The translations under genes were made by a program, and so were the position numbers. A stretch of 5,501 nt of DNA from Actinomycetota bacterium (lineage in GTDB: Bacteria; Actinomycetota; Thermoleophilia; Solirubrobacterales; Solirubrobacteraceae), in the NCBI GenBank assembly GCA_005788585.1, contig SYBY01000314.1:1-5501 (forward strand). The letters run 5' to 3'. Numbering within the stretch: the stretch's first letter is position 1; each line of letters opens with the position of its first letter. Under the pieces are notes generated by a model, which did not search any database, had not been told where the DNA came from, and saw only the letters and a program-made list of their open reading frames with translations. Positions 1-5,177 of the stretch are shown piece by piece.

Positions 1-1
1 C

Positions 2-916
2 GAGGCGCTCATCAAGTGCGGGGCCTTCGAGCTGACCGGCGCCACGCGCAAGGGCATGCTCGAGGTGCTCGAACAGGCGCAGGCCGCGGGCCAGAAGGCC
101 CAGCAGGACGCGCAGATCGGGCAGGGCTCCATCTTCGACGATGTCTTCGGCGCCGCAGCCGACGGCAGCGGCGCCGCGGCGGCCTTCGCGGCCCCGGCGC
201 ACCCGCCGATCCCGACCGAGGAGTTCGAGCAGAACGAGCTCCTGGCGATCGAGAAGGAATCGCTCGGCCTGTTCATCAGCGCGCACCCGCTGAAGGAGGT
301 GCGCGATGCGCTCCGTCTGAAGGTCGACGCGTCACTGACCGAGATGGCCGATCGCAAGGACGGCGACTGGGTCACTGGCGGCGGCATCATCACGCAGGCC
401 AAGAAGATCCGTACGCGCAACGGCGACCCGATGATGTTCGCCACCCTCGACGACCTCGAGGGGTCGGTCGAGCTCATCGTCTTCGGCAAGGTCCTGGCGG
501 AGTACGAAGCGGTGCTCCAGGTCGACAACGTCGTGCTCGTGCGCGGTCGCGTCGACCACAAGGACGCGTCGAAGACCAACCTCATCGTCCAGGCGGTCGA
601 GACGTTCGCGCCGTCTGCCGACGAGATCGAAGCCGCCAACGCCGAGATGGCGACCCGCCAGATCGGCCCCGAGCCGCTGCACCTCGTTCTCGACGCCGCG
701 CGCCTGCCCGCGACGGTCATCGACGAGCTGCGCGACGTGCTGCACAACTTCCCCGGCGAGTCCGAGGTCATCCTCGAGGTGCAGATGCGCGACGCCGAAT
801 CGCGCAAGCTCAAGCTGGGCAAGGAGTTCCGCGTGGCGCCGACCGCCACGCTGAAGGCCGAGCTCGAGGCGATCCTCGGGCCGGTCATCTCGGCCGAAGC
901 CGCCGCCGCGGTCTAG
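2..916 (+). CDS. dnaE: DNA polymerase III subunit alpha, C-terminal part (5' end outside window)
   Basis: This is the last 304 residues of the catalytic subunit of the replicative DNA polymerase. The frame is already open at base 2 and ends at TAG 914-916. The first residues (ALIKCGAFELTGATRKGML) match the conserved stretch after the fingers domain, and GLFISAHPL at fragment residues 89-97 is the family's L-G-x-x-x-S-x-HPL motif. Roughly residues 123-203 form the OB-fold nucleic-acid-binding domain (VTGGGIITQAKKIRTRNG onward, then FATLDDLEGSVELIVFGKV). The rest is the C-terminal region that in this family contacts the sliding clamp and other holoenzyme parts; I cannot point to a clear clamp motif. 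The polymerase and PHP domains lie upstream of the window. An Ala/Gly-rich linker (about residues 52-68) precedes the HPL motif. The stop overlaps that of the convergent epimerase gene. The family call is secure; actinobacterial DnaE1 rather than DnaE2 is inferred. Confidence 0.96.
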   Translation, partial: EALIKCGAFELTGATRKGMLEVLEQAQAAGQKAQQDAQIGQGSIFDDVFGAAADGSGAAAAFAAPAHPPIPTEEFEQNELLAIEKESLGLFISAHPLKEVRDALRLKVDASLTEMADRKDGDWVTGGGIITQAKKIRTRNGDPMMFATLDDLEGSVELIVFGKVLAEYEAVLQVDNVVLVRGRVDHKDASKTNLIVQAVETFAPSADEIEAANAEMATRQIGPEPLHLVLDAARLPATVIDELRDVLHNFPGESEVILEVQMRDAESRKLKLGKEFRVAPTATLKAELEAILGPVISAEAAAAV

Positions 917-1770
917 GCCCGCAGCCAGGCGACGTAGTCGCGGATCCCGGTGTCGATCGGACGGCAGGCCATGGGGAGCAGGACGTCGTCCGGGCCGGCC
1001 TCGTAGGAACGCTCGTCGCCGGGTGGCGGGGCGCCGCCGGGCGTCTCGACGGGCGTGTCGTTCCCGACCGCGGCGACGACGGCTCGCGCCGCGGACAGCA
1101 GCGGGGTCGGCGCACCGCTTGCGGCCAGCACCACCGGTGGCGCGTCGCCGGCCCGGAGCATCTGGTCGAGCGCCGTCACGAGATCGTCGACGTACACGAA
1201 GTCCCGGGTCCGCATCGGGTCACCTGGGATGGTGATCGACTCACCGCGCAGGGCCCGGTCGGCGAAGGCCGCGATGGCGCCGGTGGCCCCTTCGGCGCGG
1301 ACCTGGCCGGGACCGAACACGGAGGTGAGCCGGACGGTGACGCTGCGCGCCTCGTGCGCCGCGCACGCCTGCTCGCCGAGGTACTTCGACGCGCCGTACG
1401 GGTCGGGGCTGGGCAGGATCGGCGCCCGGACGGAGGACGGATAGACCAGCAGCGCGTCGTGGTCGCGGCAGGCCTCGAGCAGGTTCAGCGTGGTGCCGGC
1501 GTTGCCGAGCACCGCGTCCGCCGGGTGCTCGCGGGCATACGCGGGAGAGGGCACGCCGGCGAAGTGCAGGACGGCATCGTGACCGGCGACCAGTTCCCGG
1601 GCCTCGGGCGCGGCGGCGTCGACGGTCACGACGCCGGCGAGGTCCCGCGACGCCGCCCGGGGGCGCGCGCCCGGGCGGGTCGTGGGGGTGACGTCATGGC
1701 CGCGCTCGCGCAGCAGGACCGTGGCCCGCCATCCGAGGTAGCCGGTCGCTCCGGTGATCAGCAGCCGCAT
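913..1770 (-). CDS. NAD-dependent epimerase/dehydratase (extended SDR family)
   Basis: This is a 285-residue cytosolic Rossmann-fold oxidoreductase of the extended short-chain dehydrogenase/reductase type, the group that includes nucleotide-sugar epimerases and dehydratases. The N-terminus carries the dinucleotide-binding motif G7-A-T-G10-Y-L-G13. VLHFAG (68-72) fits the strand that follows in the fold. The catalytic set is visible as Ser112/Ser113 (YPSSV) and Y125-x-x-x-K129 (PYGASKYLGE). RDFVYVDDLVTAL (189-201) is the typical substrate-domain motif, and the C-terminus (RPIDTGIRDYVAWLRA) matches the usual G-I/L-R-x-x-V-x-W ending. At 285 residues it is somewhat shorter than the common 300-330. 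ATG 1768-1770 is chosen because the Rossmann motif starts at once and GAGGA (bases 1782-1786 read on the minus strand) lies 11 nt upstream. Substrate is unknown: UDP-sugar epimerase, sugar reductase and other SDR activities all fit. It follows the secreted-protein gene by 21 bp, so co-transcription is likely. Family is sure, exact function is not. Confidence 0.92.
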   Translation of the reverse strand: MRLLITGATGYLGWRATVLLRERGHDVTPTTRPGARPRAASRDLAGVVTVDAAAPEARELVAGHDAVLHFAGVPSPAYAREHPADAVLGNAGTTLNLLEACRDHDALLVYPSSVRAPILPSPDPYGASKYLGEQACAAHEARSVTVRLTSVFGPGQVRAEGATGAIAAFADRALRGESITIPGDPMRTRDFVYVDDLVTALDQMLRAGDAPPVVLAASGAPTPLLSAARAVVAAVGNDTPVETPGGAPPPGDERSYEAGPDDVLLPMACRPIDTGIRDYVAWLRA

Positions 1771-1781
1771 CGCGGCGCCGA

Positions 1782-1786
1782 TCCTC
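1782..1786 (-). promoter_or_regulatory. Likely ribosome binding site of the epimerase gene
   Basis: GAGGA read on the minus strand, ending 11 nt before ATG 1768-1770. It is a moderate Shine-Dalgarno match with slightly long spacing. It lies in the 21-bp gap after the stop of the upstream secreted-protein gene and supports the chosen start. Confidence 0.45.
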
Positions 1787-1791
1787 GCACG

Positions 1792-2823
1792 TCAGCGGCG
1801 GATCACGAGGGACCGCGTCGCCAGGGTGCGGACGTTGCCTGCGGCGTCGCGCACGGTCGTCGTCAGCGTGAGCCGGGCCGAGCGCCGGCTCCGCAGCCGC
1901 GCCCTGCCGGCCTTCGTGAGCTTGACCGTCACCCGGATCTGCCCGGCGGTCGGGCTCGTGCGCGTGCCGCCACCGACGAGGACACGTCCGTGGCGCAGGG
2001 TCTGGGTCACGACTGCAGGCTCGTTCAGCGTGACGGTGGAGGCCAGGCCCTTCGTCCGCAGCGCGCCGAGGCGCGGCAGGACCTTGCCGAGCTTCAGCGA
2101 GCCCGTCGGCGCGACCGTGTCAGCGGGCGGCGGCGGGGGCGGGGGAGGCGACTGGGGAAGGACCGGCGGATCGACGATCGGGTCGCCGATCTCGTCGCCG
2201 AGGCAGCTGCCGGCCCGGTTCTCGATGCTGATGCGTCCGGACTCCGCGCCGGTGTCGTAGGTGTAGGACTGGCGCGCGAACACCTGGGTGCCCGGGGCGA
2301 TCACCGCGGGGAGCACCCCCGTGAACGTGCTGGGCTGGAACGGCGCGACCGGCGTGACGGTCGTCGCGGCGTCAGCGCCGCCGACGATGCCCGACGCGAA
2401 CGTCTGCCAGTGCTTCTCCCAGCCGACCACGCCGCCGATCTGGGGCGTCGACGGGTTGCAGCTCGCGCGGGTGATGCGCGGCGTGCCCTCGTGCACGACG
2501 ATCGCCCGCATCGTGGCGACGGCCGGGGTGGCACCGACGTCGATCGTCGCGCGGTCGTCGACGCGCAGCGTGCCGGGGACGGTCGCGCACTTCATCCCGC
2601 CGCCGCATGCGGCCATCGGCACGGCCTGCAGGAGCGTGTTGGCCTCACCACGGCGGATCGACAGGAACATGCTCGGCGCTGCGGTGGATCTTGCCGTCAC
2701 CGAGGCGCCGTCCCCGGTGCGTACATCGATCTCGGTGTGGATGGGGGCCGCGGCGGCGACGGCCGGCGCGGCGAGGGCGGTGAGGGCCGCGAGGAGCGCG
2801 GCGCGGGAGGTCAGCGTGGTCAT
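1792..2823 (-). CDS. Secreted protein of unknown function with proline-rich linker and C-terminal Ig-like module
   Basis: This 343-residue protein was not recognised as a named family. Residues 1-26 form a Sec signal peptide: an uncharged N-terminal stretch with Arg7, a hydrophobic Ala/Leu core, and an Ala-rich region with likely cleavage near AVAAAA|PIHT. The mature N-terminal domain (about 27-215) looks beta-rich. It holds all four cysteines (C73, C79, C122, C207), which could form two disulfides outside the cell. A proline-rich linker (219-233, ending in eight prolines) leads to a C-terminal module (about 235-343) with DTVAPTGSL, GLASTVTLNEPAVVTQTL, RVTVKLTKAGRARLR, LTTTVRDAAGNVRT and a basic end. 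I know this module type from secreted Thermoleophilia proteins, where it resembles an Ig-like/fibronectin-like fold. No catalytic motif, LPXTG anchor or lipobox is seen. ATG 2821-2823 gives the signal peptide directly, but no clear Shine-Dalgarno precedes it. It starts 30 bp after nfo on the same strand. An extracellular binding or structural role is only a guess. Confidence 0.85.
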   Translation of the reverse strand: MTTLTSRAALLAALTALAAPAVAAAAPIHTEIDVRTGDGASVTARSTAAPSMFLSIRRGEANTLLQAVPMAACGGGMKCATVPGTLRVDDRATIDVGATPAVATMRAIVVHEGTPRITRASCNPSTPQIGGVVGWEKHWQTFASGIVGGADAATTVTPVAPFQPSTFTGVLPAVIAPGTQVFARQSYTYDTGAESGRISIENRAGSCLGDEIGDPIVDPPVLPQSPPPPPPPPADTVAPTGSLKLGKVLPRLGALRTKGLASTVTLNEPAVVTQTLRHGRVLVGGGTRTSPTAGQIRVTVKLTKAGRARLRSRRSARLTLTTTVRDAAGNVRTLATRSLVIRR

Positions 2824-2825
2824 GT

Positions 2826-2841
2826 CCCGGAAAGGGCCGGG
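2826..2841 (-). other. Short GC stem-loop in the gap between nfo and the secreted-protein gene
   Basis: CCCGG and CCGGG arms (5 bp, all G-C) enclose a 6-nt loop, just upstream of the ATG at 2823. There is no U-tract, so it is not a convincing intrinsic terminator. It occupies the place where a Shine-Dalgarno would be expected, and could be chance in DNA this GC-rich. Confidence 0.25.
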
Positions 2842-2853
2842 GCGCCGGGGTTC

Positions 2854-3714
2854 TTACGCGCGCTGTCTCAGGCCGTGCTCACGCAGGCGGTGGCAGAGCG
2901 CGAGCTCCTCGGCCGTCGGGCCCGACCGGTTCTCGCCGGGCGTCTCCAGCACGACCGGCAGCGACTCGAAGCGCGGCTCGGACAGGAACGCGGCGCAGCC
3001 ATCCTCGCCCAGCTCGCCCGAGCCGATGTTCGCGTGCCGGTCGCGGTTCGAGCCCAGCGGCGTCTGGGAGTCGTTGAGGTGCAGCGACCCGAGCCGCCCG
3101 GCGCCGACCTTTGCCTCGCACTCGTCGATGGTCTCGGTGAGCCCGTCGATGGTCCGGATGTCATAGCCGGAGGCGAACAGGTGACAGCTGTCCAGGCACA
3201 CGCCCAGGCGCGCGTTGCCGCCGGCGGCCTCGATGAGCTGGGCGAGCTCGTCGAATGACCGCCCGAGCGTGCCGCCCGCGCCGGCGGTGTTCTCCAGGTG
3301 CAGGGGGCAGGTCTCCGACAGTGCGAGCGCCTCGGCGATGACCTCGCCGGCGCGGGCGATGGCCGGTCCGACCTCGCCCGTCTTGGCCGACCCGGGATGC
3401 AGGACGACCGCGTGGGCGCCGAGCCGGTCGCCCGCCTGCAGTGAGGCGGCAAGCGACGTCAGCGTCTTCTCGCGGATCTCGGGATCGTCGGAGGCCGCGT
3501 TGAGCAGGTACACCGCGTGGATGAGCAGCGCCTTCACGGGCGAGCCCATCATCGCCTCGTGGTAGGCCTCGATCTGCTCGTCGGAGTAGAACGTCGGCTT
3601 CCACGCCCGCGGGTTCTGGTTGAAGATCTGGATGGCGGTGGCGCCGCGCTCCTCGCCGCGCGTGACGGCGTTGGCGGGACCGCCGGCGGGGGAGACGTGG
3701 GCACCGATCAGCAT
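2854..3714 (-). CDS. nfo: Endonuclease IV (deoxyribonuclease IV, AP endonuclease family 2)
   Basis: This 286-residue protein (E. coli Nfo has 285) cleaves DNA 5' to abasic sites and removes 3'-blocking groups during base-excision repair in the cytoplasm. It is an AP-endonuclease family 2 TIM barrel with three zinc ions. All nine expected metal ligands are present: H66 (IHAVYL), H106 (LHPGS), E141 (LENTAG), D175 and H178 (CLDSCH), H212 (LHLNDS), D225 and H227 (RDRHANIG) and E257 (LETPG). The active site therefore looks intact. ATG 3712-3714 is chosen because MLIGAHVSPAGG is the canonical family N-terminus. An in-frame ATG at 3748-3750 would add 12 mostly Pro/Leu residues and has no Shine-Dalgarno. 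No Shine-Dalgarno precedes the chosen start either. The gene ends at TAA (minus-strand read of 2854-2856), 30 bp before the secreted-protein gene, and diverges from gltX across 40 bp. It appears to lead the three-gene minus-strand run. Function is very secure. Confidence 0.97.
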   Translation of the reverse strand: MLIGAHVSPAGGPANAVTRGEERGATAIQIFNQNPRAWKPTFYSDEQIEAYHEAMMGSPVKALLIHAVYLLNAASDDPEIREKTLTSLAASLQAGDRLGAHAVVLHPGSAKTGEVGPAIARAGEVIAEALALSETCPLHLENTAGAGGTLGRSFDELAQLIEAAGGNARLGVCLDSCHLFASGYDIRTIDGLTETIDECEAKVGAGRLGSLHLNDSQTPLGSNRDRHANIGSGELGEDGCAAFLSEPRFESLPVVLETPGENRSGPTAEELALCHRLREHGLRQRA

Positions 3715-3725
3715 GGTCGGCGGCA

Positions 3726-3731
3726 ACGGTA
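3726..3731 (-). promoter_or_regulatory. Possible -10 element of nfo
   Basis: The minus strand reads TACCGT, a TANNNT-type -10 hexamer, ending 11 nt before the nfo ATG at 3714. Transcription starting 6-8 nt downstream would give a very short leader, consistent with the missing Shine-Dalgarno. No clear -35 is visible. The hexamer pattern is loose, so this is weak. Confidence 0.25.
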
Positions 3732-3741
3732 GTGGACGCGG

Positions 3742-3747
3742 TAGTTT
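3742..3747 (+). promoter_or_regulatory. Possible -10 element of gltX giving a leaderless mRNA
   Basis: TAGTTT fits TANNNT and ends exactly 7 nt before the gltX ATG at 3755. This is the spacing known for leaderless actinobacterial transcripts, in which the transcription start is the A of the start codon. No good Shine-Dalgarno is seen upstream of gltX, which agrees. There is no recognisable -35 at the expected distance. Confidence 0.4.
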
Positions 3748-3754
3748 CATCGGG

Positions 3755-5083
3755 ATGCGCGTCCGTTTTGCTCCTTCCCCCACCGGTGCACTGCATATCG
3801 GTGGCGCCCGCACCGCCCTGTTCAACTGGCTCATGGCGCGGGGGAACGACGGCACGCTCGTCCTGCGCATCGAGGACACCGACCGAGAGCGCTCGACGCC
3901 CGAGAACGTCGAGCAGATCCTCGACGCGCTGCGCTGGCTCGAGCTCGACTGGGACGAGGGCCCGGTCAGCCAGTACGCGCGCGCCGACCGGCACGCCGAG
4001 GCGCTCCAGGGCCTGCTGGACAACGGCCACGCGTACCGCACGAGCGCCACGGCCGACGACGTGAAGGCCTACAAGGAGCAGCACGGCGCCGCTGCGGGCT
4101 TCCGGGGCACCGAGGAGTCCCACGGCGCGATTCGCCTGCGCGTGCCCGACGAGGGCAGCACGACGGTCCACGACCTCATCCGCGGCGACACGACGTTCGA
4201 GCACCGCCACCTCGACGACCCGGTCATCGCCCGCGCGGACGGCAGCGTCCTCTACAACTTCGCCGTCGCGGTGGACGACCTCGACATGGAGATCTCCCAC
4301 GTCGTCCGCGGCGAGGATCACCTGTCGAACACGCCCAAGCAGCTCCTGGTCTACGAGGCGCTCGGTGTCGCGCCGCCGACGTTCGCCCATCTCCCGCTGC
4401 TGCACGGCCCGGACGGCAAGAAGCTCTCCAAGCGCCACGGTGCCGCGTCCGTGCAGGAGCTGCGCGACGCGGGCTATCTGCCGGAGGCCGTGCGCAACTA
4501 CCTCGCGCTGCTGGGGTGGGGGGACCCCGACGACGAGACGATCCTGTCCACGTCCCAGCTGGTCGACCGCTTCGACATCACCCGGGTCTCGAAGAACCCC
4601 GCGCGCTTCGACGAGCAGAAGCTCCGCTGGCTCAACGGCAGGTACGTCCGCGAGCTGACGACGGCGCAGCTCACCACCCGGCTCGAGCGTCACACCGGCC
4701 GCACCGGCCTGGAGCCGGCCGTCGAGATCAGCCGGGAGAAGATGCAGACCCTCGAGGACTTCTGGCCGCTGGCCGGCTTCATCTTCGACGGGCCCGGCGA
4801 CGACCCCAAGGCACGCGAGAAGTGGCTCGACGACGAGGGCCGCGCCGCGCTGGCAGACGCCCGGGTCGCGCTGGCCGACCTTCCCGCATTCGACATTTCG
4901 TCCATCGATGGCGCGCTCCGGCAGGTGGTCGAGCAGCGGGGCGCGAAACCCAAGCAGGTCTTCCAGCCGATCCGGGTCGCACTGGCCGGAACCGCAGTAT
5001 CCCCGGGCATTTTCGAGACGCTCGAGGTGCTCGGTCGCGACGAGTCCATCCGGCGCATCGATCGCGCGCTCACGTCAGGATGA
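3755..5083 (+). CDS. gltX: Glutamyl-tRNA synthetase (class I aminoacyl-tRNA synthetase)
   Basis: This 442-residue cytosolic enzyme attaches glutamate to tRNA(Glu) using ATP. The N-terminus RVRFAPSPTGALHIGGART holds the glutamate-site region and the HIGH-class motif H14-I-G-G17. The second signature, K223-L-S-K-R227 (the KMSKS equivalent), sits in the catalytic Rossmann fold. IEDTDRERS (39-47) and VVRGEDHLSNTPKQ (183-196) are further GlxRS-family blocks. The C-terminal part (about 310-442) is the helical anticodon-binding region. The protein has no cysteine, so the zinc site of E. coli-type GluRS is absent; AYRTSATADDV (93-103) stands where the C-x-C would be. The start at ATG 3755-3757 matches the family N-terminus; upstream in-frame codons belong to the divergent nfo region. 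Most actinobacteria lack GlnRS, so it may also charge tRNA(Gln) for GatCAB conversion; that is inferred from the lineage. At 442 residues it is a little short for the family. It ends at TGA 5081-5083. Confidence 0.97.
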   Translation: MRVRFAPSPTGALHIGGARTALFNWLMARGNDGTLVLRIEDTDRERSTPENVEQILDALRWLELDWDEGPVSQYARADRHAEALQGLLDNGHAYRTSATADDVKAYKEQHGAAAGFRGTEESHGAIRLRVPDEGSTTVHDLIRGDTTFEHRHLDDPVIARADGSVLYNFAVAVDDLDMEISHVVRGEDHLSNTPKQLLVYEALGVAPPTFAHLPLLHGPDGKKLSKRHGAASVQELRDAGYLPEAVRNYLALLGWGDPDDETILSTSQLVDRFDITRVSKNPARFDEQKLRWLNGRYVRELTTAQLTTRLERHTGRTGLEPAVEISREKMQTLEDFWPLAGFIFDGPGDDPKAREKWLDDEGRAALADARVALADLPAFDISSIDGALRQVVEQRGAKPKQVFQPIRVALAGTAVSPGIFETLEVLGRDESIRRIDRALTSG

Positions 5084-5104
5084 CGCCGGGTCCCATGCCT
5101 GGGT

Positions 5105-5132
5105 TCAATCATCTGTCCACGCCTGCCGATAA
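5105..5132 (+). promoter_or_regulatory. Sigma-28-class (FliA/SigD/WhiG-like) promoter candidate
   Basis: GCCGATAA at 5125-5132 is an exact copy of the -10 consensus of the sigma-28 class. TCAA at 5105-5108, 16 nt upstream, differs by one base from the TAAA core of the -35; the known spacing is about 15-16 nt. It lies in the 94-bp gap between gltX and the HDOD-like gene and points toward the latter. An A/T-containing 8-mer like this is rare by chance in DNA this GC-rich. The predicted transcription start falls around 5138-5141. Which sigma factor would read it is not shown by the window. Confidence 0.5.
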
Positions 5133-5160
5133 CCCGGTGTGACTTCGACGGACGACCAGC

Positions 5161-5166
5161 AGGGGA
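5161..5166 (+). promoter_or_regulatory. Ribosome binding site deciding the HDOD-like gene start
   Basis: AGGGGA ends 11 nt before ATG 5178-5180. It is the clearest Shine-Dalgarno in the window and favours this ATG over the in-frame GTG at 5139-5141, which has none. Confidence 0.55.
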
Positions 5167-5177
5167 ACCTAACTCCG

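Noticed and set aside
2288..3166. A 292-codon plus-strand open frame
   Set aside because: It is antisense to the secreted-protein and nfo genes, both of which have clear protein features; its own translation shows none.
16..3258. A 1080-codon plus-strand open frame spanning several genes
   Set aside because: It crosses dnaE in another frame and runs antisense to the epimerase, secreted-protein and nfo genes. Its translation is Arg/Gly/Ala-rich with no domain. Long stop-free shadows are expected in DNA this GC-rich.
3715..3750. A longer nfo start at ATG 3748-3750
   Set aside because: It would add a Pro/Leu-rich 12-residue extension outside the family's canonical N-terminus, and has no Shine-Dalgarno or -10 at leaderless spacing.
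3161..4693. A 510-codon minus-strand open frame opposite gltX and overlapping nfo
   Set aside because: It lies antisense to the confirmed gltX and in a different frame of nfo. The composition is shadow-like with no recognisable motif.
5086..5137. Inverted CCGGGT/ACCCGG pair after gltX as a terminator
   Set aside because: The arms are only 6 bp with a 40-nt loop and no T-run, so this is not a credible intrinsic terminator.
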